A DNA stretch of 64,000 nt from Urechis unicinctus (taxonomy: Eukaryota; Annelida; Polychaeta; Xenopneusta; Urechidae). The stretch lies in NCBI GenBank assembly GCA_034190875.2, contig CM067349.1, positions 10,754,082-10,818,081 of the forward strand, given 5' to 3'. The notes under the pieces were generated by a model. That model saw nothing but the letters and a program-made list of their open reading frames with translations. It had not been told where the DNA came from and made no database searches. Below are positions 39,780-54,692 of the stretch, piece after piece; position 1 is the stretch's first letter, and the number at the start of each line of letters is the position of its first letter. The position numbers and the translations under genes are program-made.

Positions 39780-42680
39780 TCAAAGACAATCCATCATGGC
39801 TAGACTGTATGTTAAACCACCAGATGTCAACAGAAAGGTTACACTGCGTGTGAATGCTGATACAGGTGCAAATGGAAATATTCTTCCTGTCAGATGCCTC
39901 AGACAAATGTATCCATCCGCTGAAGAGAGAGATCAGAAATTGAAGCCAAGTAACGTAAAGTTAACAGATGTCAACGGGACAACAATAGAAAAGGTTGGAG
40001 CTATTGAAATGTCAGTAAACGTTGATTACTTTGATATGTGTGGCTGACATGTACTTTTTATGTATGTGAGACAGATGGGCCAGCCATTTTATCTTGCCTC
40101 AGAAAAGCTTGGAATCATCACTGTTGCAAACAGCCTCAATATCTCAGTCAGTCAAGTTCAGACAGTTAAGCCTATCCCCAACAGAGAAACTCTGGACAGA
40201 ATGTACCCAAATCGCTTCAAAGGTATTGGTAACATGCCAGATTCATATGACATTGAGCTGAAGAAAGATTCAGAACCAGTAGTAAGTCCACCAAGAAAAT
40301 ACCCTATTCAGCTTACTGCAGAAATTTGTGAGAAATTCAAAGAAATTGAGGAGCTTGGAGTAATCAAGAAATGTGATGATGATGAAGCCTCAGAGTGGGT
40401 GAACTCACTTGCATTCACGAGAAAAGCTAGCGGTGAACTACGTGTATGTCTCGACCTCAAGCACCTGAATGCAGCTATGAAAAGAACACATCATAAAACT
40501 CCAAATATAAATGAAATTAGCCACAAGCTTACAGGATCCTCCATCTATTCGAAGTTGGACGCCAAGAACGGGTATTGGGGAATAGAGGAAAGTAGTCCAT
40601 GTGTGCATTCCAAGCCTCGAAAGTACAGATTCTTGAGATGAAAGGGGACAGCTCTGACTGAGGAAAGTAGTAAACTGTGTGCATTCCAATCACCTGCGGG
40701 AAAGTACAGATTCTTGAGACTCCCGTTTGGATTGAAGGTTTCCCAAGATATCTTCCAAAGTCGAATTGATAAAATACTAGCAAAGGTTGGACCAGGTGTG
40801 ATTGGCATCGCTGATGATGTTGTTGTGTATGGGTCAAATGTGGAAGAACATGACAAAGTGCTCCATAGACTGATGAATGTTGCTAAAGAACAAGGCTTAG
40901 TTTTTCGTCTAGAGAAGTGTAAATATCAGATCAGAACAAATCAACTTCTGTGGTCTCATTTGGACAAAAGAAGGTATGCAGCCTGACCCAAGGAAATGTG
41001 ACAATATCAGAAGCCGACCACCTCCTGAAAACGTACAAGAATTGCTAAGTTTTCTTGGTCTTATTCAATACCTTAGTCCCTTCATACCACACTTGCAACA
41101 AAAAACAGCAGTTACTCAGGCAGCTACTGAAAAAAGGAACCCCATGGATGTGGAATGCAGAGTGCCAAGAAGCATTTGAAGAGCTAAAAAATGCGATAGA
41201 AAAAGATACAATTTTGAGATATTTTGATCTTACACTCCCTGTAGAACTAGAAGTTGATGCTTCAATGCAAGGACTGGGTGCGGCACTGATCCAAAATGGA
41301 AAACCTGTTGCATTCGCATCAAAAAGCCTCACACCCACAGAAACCCGTTATGCAAATATAGAAAGCGAAATGCTCAGCATCATTTTTGATCTTGAGAGAT
41401 TTCATTGTTTCATCTACGGCAAGCCAGTTACTGTATACATTGACCACATACCACTGGAATCGATTTGCTTGAAACAGCTAAGTCAAGCTCCACCAAGTAT
41501 TACAGCGCATGTTGTTGAGGATACAGTATTATGATGCTACAATTGTATATCGGAAGGGAAAGAATGGAATCTAAGCTGACTATTTCTCACGCATCAAACC
41601 AACAGAAGGACCAGAAATATCACTTGAACAAGCAATTCACACTGTGCAAATATCTAGAGGACAACTAGATATTGTGCGCAATGCTACGCAAAATGACAAT
41701 GAGCTCTCAGTGCTGAAGCAACAAGCCACATGTGGATGGCCAGAGGATGCTAAATCTGTTCCGAAATCAATTCGTGCATATTGGACCATGCGAGATTTCA
41801 TAACTATTGAAGATGGTGTGATGTATACAGGAAACCGCATGATTGTACCCTCTGTACTTCGCACAGAGTACTGGACAGAATTCACAAAGGACATATGGGA
41901 ATTACCAAATCGCAGCTACGCGCTAAAGAATGTCTATATTGGCCAAATATCATGTCTGATATAGGGAAACACATACGCGGTTGTATCTACTGCTTGCAAA
42001 ATACTCGTAGCTCACAGAAAGAACCACTGAGACCCCATGAAACCCCAACTCAACCATGGGGAGTTCTGTCAAGCGACCTCTTTGAACTGGATGGGCATAT
42101 ATACATACTTTTGATTGACCATTACAGCAAAATGCCATTCGTGCGACCACTCAATCAACAAACAAGTGCTGAAGTCATCAAATTCTGCAAAGACTTGTTT
42201 GCTGTGCATGGAGTTTGCAAACGATATCGGGTACTGATCCCCAGTTAGTGCTTCTATGCTACAGATCAACTGCTCTGAGTTCTCCATTGCCCAGCCCAGC
42301 AGAATTACTTTACAACAGAAAAATACAATCTAATGTACCCAGCAAAATCAACATCAACAGATCAAGCTATGATGTACATTCAGAACTGCTGAAGCAAAGT
42401 AAGAATGCTGAGGAGCACTACAATCAAACTGCCAGAACAGAGTTTACTTCATTGTTACCCGGAATGAAAGTATTGCTGCAGGATCAAAACTCCTCAACCT
42501 GGCAACCTGGTACAGTAAAATCAGAGTGTAAGGAACCTAGATCATATATTGTTACCACCCCTAACGGATCAGAGTTCAGGAGAAATAGGAGATTTCTCAA
42601 GGAAATCAGTGATGAAGCTGTGAAAAACTTGATTTTAATGCTACATTACCTGATGATTCTTTTGATGAACCATTAACCAA
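39780..42680 (+). pseudogene. pol region of Gypsy element 1 (fossil)
   Basis: In order: aspartic protease (active-site-like DTGAN, about 39860); reverse transcriptase (about 40300-40980, with the ELGVIKK, LDLKHLN and YSKLDAKNGYWGI stretches and the catalytic-type IADDVVVYG); RNase H (about 41200-41500, with EVDASMQGLGAAL and the YANIESEML stretch); and integrase (about 41890-42250, with a zinc-binding HIRGCIYCLQ part and an SSDLFELDG core start). A C-terminal integrase tail with Arg-rich ends reaches about 42650. This order defines Ty3/Gypsy. The region is broken in several places. Confidence 0.88.
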
Positions 42681-42822
42681 AAGTGTACATTTCAATGAAA
42701 CAATAATGTTACAAATATCATCCCAGCTGTCGAGCCTGAGCCAACTCCACCCACCACTTTCCGTAGAAGATATGAACGTGTCAGACGCAAGCAAGACAGG
42801 CTTAATGAACAATAAGTTTTGT

Positions 42823-42832
42823 AGAAGGGGGA
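42823..42832 (+). other. Polypurine tract of Gypsy element 1
   Basis: AGAAGGGGGA abuts the 3' LTR, the expected position of the plus-strand primer. Confidence 0.85.
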
Positions 42833-42971
42833 TGTCATAATGTTTAATCATAATGTGCTGTAGCTATACTGAGATTATTATTGTTCAACCACACCGGTCT
42901 GGATGACTTGGATGTTATTGCTATGTTGTATTTCAAAGGTTTCAAATAAATGACAAGTAAGTCATAAAACA
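42833..42971 (+). repeat. 3' LTR of Gypsy element 1
   Basis: 139 bp, the second copy of the LTR, preceded by the purine tract AGAAGGGGGA and followed by the target duplication AGTTT. AATAAA lies at 42945-42950 and would serve as the polyadenylation signal. Confidence 0.95.
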
Positions 42972-42976
42972 AGTTT

Positions 42977-44279
42977 GACCTCAGATGATTGAAGCTATCG
43001 ATTATATATAAAAATCAAATACTTTTAACCGCAGAGTGTATGAAAATATTACTCCATCGTCTTACAGATGTGGGACATTCTGATATTGAACTCAATCGAT
43101 TCTCTTTATAAGTAGAGGCCATTAGCAGCGGAACTATGAAGGGTTATGTCTAGCATATATAATATGTCTATGCCACATTTGCTAAGTAACGAAGGGATAG
43201 ATTAAAAGAAGCCAAGTGACAACTCAAATCATTTGTTCGAACTGAATGACCATTATACCATTAGTTACACGCGCAATGCAGAGCTATTAATAGAAATGTT
43301 ATCGCTCATGCGAGTTTGAAAACGGTTGTGTACGCGCACGTAGAAGAACAACCAACACCGAACTTGTTGAGATTAATGTATCAGGTTTAATAGAAGACAT
43401 TGTACAAACCAATATACTAAGTTATTAAATAACAATATGGATACGGATAAATTTACACACACTAACATACCTACCTGTATCAAATTATACGTAAGTCAGA
43501 TGGCGTCATTGCAGTATAAAATTTAGTCTGTTTTATAAACATAAATGTCCATAATGATATACGGCAGCTTCGTAGCTACAGCAAGTTATTTGTACAAAAT
43601 ATACTCGTTGACGTCTCGGTTATATATCGCTATTCATTCGCAAAAAATATTATATCTTTGATTGTAAAGAAAGTAGTCCTCTTCTTAGTTGACTGTTGTT
43701 GGTGCTTACTCGTAACTCAATGGCCAGAGAATTTTACGTGAATTGTGAAATGAAATTGTATACTCGATTTCTTCAGCTTTACTGCAGCTTGTCATTGCCT
43801 TGCAGGTGATGATCATATGATGTGCATATTTCCATATGTTGCCATCTCGCGTTCATTCAATCTATATTAAAGACATATATTCGTTTTCATAATTGATTAA
43901 CTGAGCACTGAGTGAGTTGACGGTGAAGCGAAGGGTGTAATTACAAACTTTGCTTTTTGCAGTTGGTTGAGAAACATCAATGAAAGACGTCAGAAGGTCC
44001 GTAAAAGCAACACAGCAATGGAACTACATAGCATGCAGCCCTCACACGAAAGCTTTGAAATTACTTTTATTGCCAATCACGCCAGACATTAAACCTGACC
44101 CATGATTAATTGAGCAGACGGCATCCTTTGAAGACCGTGGGCTACTCTAATATACACATCTATTTTTTCCTTGTCGTTGACTTTATGCATGATAACTTGA
44201 ATTCGGCACTCCTCTGTAGCATATAGGGGATATATTTAAGCAAATATCGAAATTATTCTCTGTAGATATCTAAGGAGGC
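42977..44279. other. AT-rich interval, nothing supported
   Basis: Unique AT-rich sequence after Gypsy element 1. No frame of note. Confidence 0.5.
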
Positions 44280-44483
44280 AGCGTATTGCAACGAGCGACC
44301 GAATAAGTAAGCAAGAGCACGACTGAGGGAGTGAATGAGTGAATAAATGTGTGGCTGATTGAGTGATTGAGTGAGTGAATTGATAAGTAAATGACTGGAC
44401 TACTGAATGAGTTAGTGAGGGTGTGTGTGAGAGAGAGAAACAAAAGAGAGAGGGAGAGAGAGAGATAGAGAGAGAGAGAAAGA

Positions 44484-44569
<86 letters not shown>

Positions 44570-44577
44570 CGCGCAGG
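44280..44577 (-). repeat. Degenerate GAGT repeat and (GA)n/(GT)n microsatellite
   Basis: 44280-44440 is a GTGAGTGA/GAATGAGT-type degenerate repeat, the reverse-strand relative of 35690-36110. It continues into (GA)n with a short GT run (44484-44499) and a pure (GA)n of about 65 bp (44500-44565), ending in GCGCGCGC. The 161-codon minus frame across it is a Leu-Ser repeat, not a gene. Confidence 0.85.
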
Positions 44578-47500
44578 TGAGCATGAATATCAGAGCATCA
44601 GGGAGTGAGTAAATCGGATACTTCTCTGGCGAAGGTTTTGCCTTTTGACTCACAAATGGTAGTTCGGGTGCCAATACCGCCAGTACCAAAGATGAATACA
44701 TGGACAGCCTCACCTCTGGGTAAAACAAAACTTCGCCATCTGTACAACGGCCCATATTAAAAATAGACGAATGACATTTTATGGTCCCAGTGGCGTCGGC
44801 TTACACATTTCAAAAATCGATCTATCTCGCCCCGTGGATATATCGTTGTTCAATCTCAAAACAGCGCTTATCATGCTTTAACTCAGCACCATGTGAGTTT
44901 TTCTCATGCCGATATAACAAAATTGCGATATAAATCAGCCAATATTTTTCTCTGCCGTGAAAGGATTTTTGACTTTTTCTGCTCTTAATTTCCCCCGATG
45001 TTGTTGACCGTCAGCAAAGCGCTGCAAGGACGAATATACCGCAAGAGCCACGCCCCACGCGTGCAGTAGTTAGTTAGATCCCGTCCGACAAGATACACAA
45101 CCACTGCTGTTTTACCATTCACAACACTGTTCATCGATTTACTTTGATTTTGCGAGCTGAATGTTTGATACTCGACAATTGTTTTTCTAAACTTTGTTTT
45201 ATAAATGATGCCTTTCACCATTTATGTTGCGATTGAATAGGCATATGGCTAGTTTGCCTCGGCGCAAAGTCCATGCTGTCGTGTCCCTAAAGGGATCCCT
45301 CAATTTTACAATAACTGTGGAACTTAGCTGGTATGCCGACCACTGGTTTGCACACGTTGCCTATTAATATTCCGATTACATCGTCATTTCACTGAATGAC
45401 TGTTTGTCAAAGTATTATCCAAGTTGTGTTGAGTGTGACCGCTAATGTTGAGGATCAATGGGTGGTATTGTGAAAGTTAAACACTAGTATATATTAATAT
45501 ACAGAGTTTTGTGGCGATACTTTTGCTTAAGTATATAAGCGTTAGATTTGTAAAGAAGATTGACGAACATTACACTGAAAACCTTGAACAATTACATTGT
45601 TCAGCAGTAACAAAACATGCGGACCAAGGTAATGGAATGTCTGATAAGACGCTCATCGGTGCAGCATCAGCGGTTTCTGGTTTTGCGATCACTTGCGTGC
45701 AACTTCATTGCAGATGAAGTGATGCTGAAAGTTTAAGTAGCTGTTTTCATGGTGCTCATAGAGAACATTTATTCTTCTCAATATTGTGCAGTACTTTATC
45801 AGGTCGTACCGGAGAATATATACAGCACCTGAGTCATATAACATTATGAAGAGTCTGGAACTCTGTTAATAAATAAATTAACTTATGAATGGTGCAGATG
45901 ACTTTTCAGTGTTTTTCGTTTTTGAGAGTTGAATGGCGTGATAATAATTCCGAGCTCGTGAGAAGGAACTGACGTCAACTTATTCTAAGGATTATTTTAT
46001 TCCTGAAAACAGCCAGATTAAAAGTACTGATCATTTTCTTTTTGGCATATACCAAGATCGCTGATCCGTTGTAGCACCTTTTTTCGATCGTGCTATAGCT
46101 CAAGGGGTTTGTGAGAAGAGCATCCCTTGTGTACAGATTCTTCCGACCATACGATGCGATACTACCACCCCTATTAGTGAAAGAACAAAGTTGCCTTGTC
46201 ACTTCTGTTGGTAATAACACTATCGCCGATCTCCACGACCTGTTCACGCCTGTAGAGGGTTTCACAGAGCATGTAATACTTTACAATACGTTTCGTCAGT
46301 GTTTTTAAAGCCACAGCGGATATTTAACCACTCATGTCATAGACTTGAAGCAGTGTTGATGATACAAAGTTCCCTGTATGCCAATTCAGATACATTATTT
46401 TCATCATTTATGCCGTAACTTGCGATAAATGTGTTTTATTGAGACGCACGATGTTCTCTTAAAAACGCAACTCGCTATGAGTAGTTCAAAGAGATATCAG
46501 TGGTATTTCTCTGATTTTAAACCTAACGTCATTTAGAACTCTTCGATACACTTTGTGTCCACGCGTCCATCCAATATTCGCTGTTTTCATAGGTCATTTT
46601 CATTAATTGTTCAGTTTACAAGGACGCTTAACCCTGCAGAGAGTCTCGAATTACTCATAACTAAGAAAACAAATATATATAACTGACTCTGCACTAGTAC
46701 AAAAATAGCCAAGAGTGGAATGTCTCGTCGTATCACCTACAAACAATGAACGTGCTAACTGCTAACAGAACGAGCTTTTATGGTAATCGTTCTCCATAGT
46801 TCTGTTTGATCGAGGTCACTGCGTGGAAACAAAGGCGACATCACTTAACGGCTGGTTTTACAAGCAATTCCGTCATTTAACTTGCATGATTTGTTTTTAA
46901 ATGTCAAGAGGTGATATATTTAGATGCCAATTATAGGTACAATGATGCAAACATTCCATGTGGTCATTATTACGATATTGCCTAGTTACACCTGGTACAA
47001 TGTTGAGTTAGGTGCCGACTAAATGCGTATTGCTAAATGTGTTGGTTACGTCCGCGGCAGCAGGTTTCCTAATGTGACGTTCACCCGCGGCGTACATGTA
47101 AAATTTAACGAAGCGTTATCATTGAAATAACACTAAGTATAGTTTCCATTTTTTTCACCGTACACCTGGTCCATTTATGGTGCTTATTTGCGACATTAGT
47201 GCTAGACGCTAGTATTGACGCTATAAATAGAACATTTACATAGATTGGTACATTGAATTGGCACTATTTTACCTACAATATTATCGGCAAATATCCACCA
47301 TCCCGGTTCGTCTCAGTCCATACACACCATAGTCATAACGGCAGAAAGGACACCGCCTTAAGATTACAGTTATGCGGTACAAAGGGAAATTCAGATATAT
47401 GATTCCTTGTGTGAAAGCGTCGATATTGGCTTAATTAAAGGATGAGCAGAGGGTGAATGGTTTGAATTGCTTCCGGTCGTCCCGTAGCTCCCCATAACAG

Positions 47501-50500
47501 TGGCAAAAGGATGCTTACATCGGCTTTATCTACCTACTCGTCATAGCTCATGTAATTTCCGGTTGTAGATGTGAGTTAAGTGCCAGACCACGTGTTTCCG
47601 GGTCTGCAAGAATTTGCCAGTTACGTACCATGAAATTGACCGACAAAATGTATGTTCTTTCAAGGTGGCCCGCCTTCACAAAGGGTTGATTGCCTCATCA
47701 AAACAATTTGCGTTCCTGAATACGAAGTGTGTAACATCTCAGACAAAATGTCGTCATTTTCCACCACATGCGTGCCTACAATCTTTATCCAGCACCTCTT
47801 GTGCTCGTGCCATATCCCAGTGTACAGCACAATATACTGACGCTGGAGGAGTACATCGCACAGATAGCCAAAATCTGGGATTATTGCTCGCTCATAGAGG
47901 AGACATTATCAGGAAGAGCAGTCAAGCTGGATAACATACGCATGCAGTAGTGTTTTGTATTTGCTACTCGTGGTGATTCAGATTGGCGTTATATCCGCAT
48001 AGAAATCATAATCACACCTCAGATCTACAGATACGTGATTAATGAAGAGTATTAATTCTGCGACTCAATAGCGTTTTTAACGGCACAAACTATTTCAGCC
48101 CACGACTCAGTAGCTATCAAATGAAGACAACCGTGTTTCCACGTCAAACACTATTACAAGACACTTTCGTTTAGCACAGATTCGGGGTGAGGAGAGAAGG
48201 TATACATATTTGAATACACCCCCTGCCCGTCTCAGTAACTCACACGTAAAACCAGTAGATGCAATAAATTGGCATCCTACTAATGGGTTATTCTTTTCGC
48301 TAACTATCCCATAAATGTAACTTCAGTTCCTCTATACAATTGCTATTTAAAGTCTGATACGCGACATGCTCGTAGTCTTCATTCTAAATGAAATAATACC
48401 GTCATCAAAGCCAGCAATGTTTTTCTACAATATGCTAGACGCTGATTAAAATAATGCTGCATTTGAGCTCGTCAAAGTACACGAAGTATTATCACCACAC
48501 CAACCTAACTAACATGCTCGGTAAACACATTTACCCTATTGGACACTTACATATAGGTTGTAAATCTATGGCCATTATTTGGGTCCTCACGTACTCCGTT
48601 ATATCAACTGAAGATGCCACAGGGGATGAACTTTGCACTGGTCCATGAGGCTTCATTTGATGGCGTCACTACTAGCTCACATTTTCAGGTTAGTGATTAA
48701 ATGTATTTCTGTCACCTCTTTGTTTTGAAGGTAAGCGATATGCGTTAAGTTTAGTCGGCAACAGCCACTTTTCTGAGTAACGTAGCGCAATTAATATTCA
48801 TACATGCTCGTTCCTGAAAGAACTGTTGTCCACATCCAGAACTTTCGAAGGAAAGCAAGTGAATTATCTTGATATGTTTTAAGTATAAAAACCGGCTGCA
48901 ACGTATTCCATGCTTTCTCATAGAACAATAGCATATGATAGATGCATGAATATTACAGAGTCAACTCTATGAACCGCAATATCATCAATATCATGTACTT
49001 ATTGCACTAGCTAAGAAATGGCAGTTTTAGCTATCGTCAGTTAGCTTGCCCAGAGAATTACAAAGCAGCTATTTCATTTCTGTTCTGTTCAACCATAGTT
49101 AGAGGTTAATTGGCAGGTATGTGAGCAACTTATACAAGATACACCTGCTTGCGTCATCGGCTGCTTATTGGATAAATTTCATACCGCTTCGGACTAAGGA
49201 ATGGACATCTGTGACGATACGAAAGCCAATTAAACTGTGCGGACTAACTTATGCTGAAGTTACCACGTATTTGCGAATAAGCACTTACTTTGACAATTGT
49301 ATAATTAAGATGAACAAACAGATTTTCATGATACATAGTAAGACAAATAGACAGAAACAAGCAGTGATAGACCATACAACACGAAGCTAATACTGTAGTA
49401 GCACTCTGTCAGGAGATGTTGATGCGAATTAGATTAACAACGTTTTAATAGAGAATACATAATGGGATCGTTTGGGGAATTGAACTCCGTTGTCATCGGC
49501 GTCTTTCGACAGAACTGTTACATTGATATGGATAACATAGCTTACAGGTACGCCAAGAGGATTAATTTCGACTTGCTGTTCGGTGAGTATGCAAATGAGT
49601 GAAACACGTGCCCATCACCAGGCGACGCTACCGTGAAATCAACAAAATAACATGGAGTCTCGGGGCTCGGCGTCTGTTGAATATATGAAATCTTCTGATT
49701 AGTTAAGGCAACCACGCCCTCGAAATACTCGGATAATGGCATATGGTTTTAATAGAAGCCATTACAAACCACCACGCTGCTCACACGGTGCTTGTTTACA
49801 TATTTTCTATAGAGGAGGCGCGAATGAGCCCTCTTAGCGTAGTCATAGGTGTTGTTACATTGCCCGGTGTTGATTCTAGAGAAGACAGAAGGATCACAGC
49901 GCTGTCTTCTTTGTATCGGTCCTACCGATGGTATTCGGAGCATTGAGCCATGTAATGATTTTATATCAACTAGGCGGCACAATCGTACATAATTTGACAG
50001 TATCAACAGGTGCTTCTTGGCTCTGGAAATACCGGAACAATCGAATACGCAACCAGAAAACATAGAAATACAAAGCAATGCAAGCATCTTTGGATGCCGA
50101 ATACGCTGGGATTATATTAAAGATATTGCTGTGGTTATGAAACATAATCTAGATATATCTCATAGAGGATCATCAAATACTATGTATCACTCAAATGGTA
50201 TCCGTTCTTGATGTAATATTGGATCAGTTATTAAATTGGACAGGAAATGTTCGTTATAGGTCTTTCGTGGAGCATTTAATAGTAAAATAAAAGCCTGTAT
50301 ACAGTTGATCGATAATCTACCAATTCGATTGGCTTTGTGATATCACTGTCGATCAGACAGGAAGCCTATACACTGAAAAGCACTATAACATCCATTCTCG
50401 CCGATGGATGCGTATATAATAAGTTCAGCAAAAAAAGACAATATATTTAATGCATGACAACCCTAGAGCAGCGTAGCGCACATGATAAGGACATTAGTAA

Positions 50501-52860
50501 TGGGTATGTCCTATGTCCTGCAATGCTTGTCGAGCAGTGGCGTGCTACACAAATTAATGCCATTTGATATTAAACCTTCATAGTGTGCACGTACACATGC
50601 TACCTCTTCAGCCGCTGTGCCTGATGATATCATGTTCCATAGCCATCGGCATCTACTCCAGAAACACACTTAAACGCAAAATATCGTGATTTGTCAAAAT
50701 ATCTATCACGCGAGCGATCTTGCGAAGTCACGATATGCCACCTCGCAAGACTATGTTAATAGATGTGTTGAGACATTTAACTGATTGATCGAACAGGATG
50801 CAAAGCGAAGCTTTTTGTTTTGGTTATCTATGTGACACTAATGGGCGTTCTCTCTCAATGCATGGTACTGTTGATAAAGATATACTTCCCCTTAGACTGC
50901 CAGATTACGATAGCTGAAGACTTTCAAGAGCTTGCTAGCCTTGATTATAATCTAAACCACAAGCATTGCCCAGTATTTTGCGTTTACAACTACTAACGCA
51001 GATTCCAATAGAACATCTGTGCTTTAAATTTCCTTACACGTAAGCACTCATAACCCGGATGTCACACAATAATAAGCAAAATAATTGTAGCTTCGTCGTT
51101 CTACGTCGGTCCACATTACGCTGCATCAGCATCTCAAGTGGCGTCCCGTCAAACAGGTTAATAAATCAAACATCTTGGATTGATTCATCAATTATTCACC
51201 GGGGTGAGGCTCTGCAGCAACTCATCAACTGCAATTGGGACTTTCAGTTTCTGTACGTTGTTCAGTATTTGCGCAGCATCCGGGAAACCTATCCACGATT
51301 CACAATATGAAGCAGTAAAATAGTTTCATGTTACCGGATACGATATTTGTTTATAAATATATGTAATTACTGAATGCATCAGGGTAGTGTTCATAAGTAG
51401 AGGGGTTTTATCGTATCTCAGATACAACAAACTGCCCAGTCTATTGCACTCATGTGTTCATGTTACAAAAAACCAAATCCTAGTTGACAATTAACATAGT
51501 TCACATGTTTCATTTACAGCCCTACGCAGCAGCCTTTATCGCTGGTCCGTTAATATACGACATTTGCCGCTATACGCAATCCGTCCGCAATCGGTCCGCA
51601 ATCCGTTTGAATATAATCCATATAGTAAAACAGCTTGCATATGCCTTGTATTTGACCATAAGTGGTGCATTTATGGCAGTCCTCTATCACAACTAAACAT
51701 TATCCGGATTACTCTAGGTTTGATAGCCGCTGTGTTGTCTTTAGGGAAATAAAACATAAAAGAAGCATAGCAACGTATAATATTGGAGTATATCCAAACA
51801 TTAGCTGTTTGGCTAAATGGCGTCTTGCTTACCTAGCGTCAGGTTATTTGCGTCCGCATGCTTGCAGCGCTGTTCCATAGGCTTGTTTAAATCTTGGTAA
51901 TCGTGTGTTGCTAATGCAAATATCATTTATGGCACTTACCTATCTATGCGATTAGCTCTACACTAATATTTAATTGACCAAGATATACTGATTGAGGCAA
52001 CGAGCAATCACCTATATATTTTAAATTATTATGATTGCGTTGAAATTGTATCCTCTATTGCTTCCAATGTAAAAAGTACGATTTATGAGGCATGTTGTCC
52101 GTTTTAATTCATGTTGAAATGGTACACACGTTTTATAAATAAGTTACGCCTACTAAGCTGGAAATAAGCACTTCTCATAAACACTGTGATATCGCCATGC
52201 GTGAATCAAAGCAGATCACTCACGCATGTTTGGTCAGGTCTGTTCTGTATGATCCTTAAACCATAAAAGTGTTTGGAACATTTGTATTATTGCAGTTTTT
52301 AACAAGTACTCGCAGTTGTTAACCGTTGTCCTTTTGAATGTTATTACTTATTTCCCATGTGACTTCTGCGGATCGTTGGATGAGTTTGATGGTTGAACAC
52401 CTGACCTCACGATCAGACGTAGTCAGCCAATGTAACTACGCGTAGATGGTATTCGCGGTCTGAAATGGAGCATGGCGCATGTTTAATCGATCTACGTTTG
52501 TTTATATCTTAACGCAATCCTTTCTAAAATCAAGTCGCATATGCATAAAGTGCTCAGTCATTTATACGATCTGTGCAAAGCTTTACTTTGTGAAGAAAAT
52601 GGTACTCCCATCTCGAATTCGTGCGATATATGATTAGGATAGAAAACACTTTCATAGAAGATAAGGGTTAAAATAATTCTCAGACGAATGCATGCATTGG
52701 CATCGGTGATCCATGATATTTGTTACTGAAAAAGAAATGTATGACAGTATGCTTCATCGGCATTTATTTGACGCATGGAAGACACATGCACAGCACTGTT
52801 GCCAATATTCGTCGCAACAAAACAGTTATTGCATGGTCGACACCATGTAAAAATGACCCT
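44578..52860. other. Long AT-rich unique interval, no gene supported
   Basis: About 8.3 kb without a recognisable coding region, RNA gene or transposon. The frames found are short, lack domains and show no splice-consistent chain. 47768-47950 (plus, with ILTLEEYIAQIAKIWDYCSL) has protein-like composition over about 45 residues and could be an isolated exon, at low confidence. Confidence 0.45.
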
Positions 52861-52864
52861 TCTT

Positions 52865-53145
<281 letters not shown>

Positions 53146-54692
53146 TCCTACAAATCTGTACTCCGCCATTTATCGAGCATAGTGAGCACCATTGTTTACC
53201 ATGTCGCAATATTTCACTTCATACTAGCAGGTCGAGTGAAATGTATCATACGTGCTCATAAGGGAAAAAATAGTACTGCTGAATAGTGTTTGATCACATT
53301 GTAACAGATTGTGTATGAGTCAGATGTTTATACCAAACTAATGTCATTGCCGTCTTATCGTATCAGCGGGCTCTAACCATGCTGCTTGTCTTGATTAAAG
53401 TCCATACACCTAACGATCCCATTCAGCCAGTAACGCGTACGAAGATTACACAAGTGACATAACAGCGTATTTACTCTTAACATTGTACGATTTTCTCGTA
53501 ATCAGATTGTTTTGGGCTGTGTTTGTTGTCTTGGACCATCGAGCGAATGCTCGCAAGCATACATTGGTTGTTGCACTGTCTAGCATGTAAAATGAGCACG
53601 CCATAGCACTTACGTTCCCTGACAACAACGAAGTGCCTGCCACATAAGCACTAATACCTTTACAAGGATTAAATTCGGACTGATTAACTTGCGGCTGCAA
53701 TACCGAATACAACTGACCAGCTTCATTTTTGACATAACTTTCTTGTTATATGTGACTCACTAATGCATAGCCTTGGTTCTTTCAGCATTGTCAGCGACGT
53801 ATACTTGGATGAGTGATTCTTTCCAATACATTGGTTACTATCGATTTGCCTCATGCATCCAGTAACAAGAGACCTGTGCTGTTTGGCTTACAACAAGGGA
53901 CATCTAACTAAACGACAAGTCCCGCAGTTGTTATAGGCACAACCTCTCCGATTGCCCTGCCGTCAGCAACAGTCACATTGCGAGTGGATCCACGATAATA
54001 TTATTTAGCTTTGAATGGGTAATTACATAGCACACTCTATAATACACTATCTCTTCGAAATGATAGTTTCAACCATTTTCGTTTTGCTGAAATTTACAAT
54101 TAATTGCGAGATACACTGATAATAACATCTACAAAACAAGCTCCCTATGCGATTGATCCAAACTGATTTACGTGCAATCAGAATCTACCCGTCTTCGGGC
54201 TTTATTAGCCATAAATAACTAGATAGCTACAAGACCACCATCTTTTAGTAATTAGCTCCAAGATGCGCTTGCAATCCGAGAGAGGCATTTATATGATGCT
54301 ATGTGTTGAAGCACAAATTCATCGAAGGATTAGCCATGATGAATGGATTCACTTGCCTTCATCTGTCTCGTTAGGTCTAATCACAGTGGCCGCCTGCTTA
54401 TTGATGATGACAGAGACTCTATTCCACGCTATATGTCTCTCTTGTCTTTTAGACCACAGGCCGTGACTAGCAGACGTAAGTGCCTAAGCCTGTGTTTTTG
54501 TGTCATTCGAAAGTAGGCTAAGGAAGTTGAATAAGGACTGGGAGCATGTATATTCCATGATTGTCTCATCCGATGACAAGTTACCTACCCTAATAATTCA
54601 CGGATATAATCTGCTTATTGGTTCAGCAACGACTACGGAGTGCATCTTCGTCAATAATTTATGCATCATCGTCTATGATGAAATGATACTGG
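53146..54692. other. AT-rich interval, no gene supported
   Basis: Unique sequence with short frames only. Nothing recognised. Confidence 0.45.

Larger units (their letters stand above)
38573..42971 (+). mobile_element. Ty3/Gypsy LTR retrotransposon, complete in outline, broken
   Basis: About 4.4 kb flanked by the 5-bp target duplication AGTTT (38568-38572 and 42972-42976). Two 139-bp LTRs, a tRNA-Leu primer site, gag, protease, reverse transcriptase, RNase H, integrase and a polypurine tract follow in the Ty3/Gypsy order (integrase after RNase H). The LTRs differ at a single base, so the insertion is young by LTR divergence. Despite this the coding part is broken in several places (roughly five or more), so it looks like a dead copy. 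It sits in otherwise unique AT-rich DNA. The clade within Ty3/Gypsy is not resolved by eye. Confidence 0.93.

Noticed and set aside
44270-44755. 161-codon minus-strand frame
   Set aside because: Mostly Leu-Ser and His-Thr runs from the (GA)n/(GT)n microsatellite.
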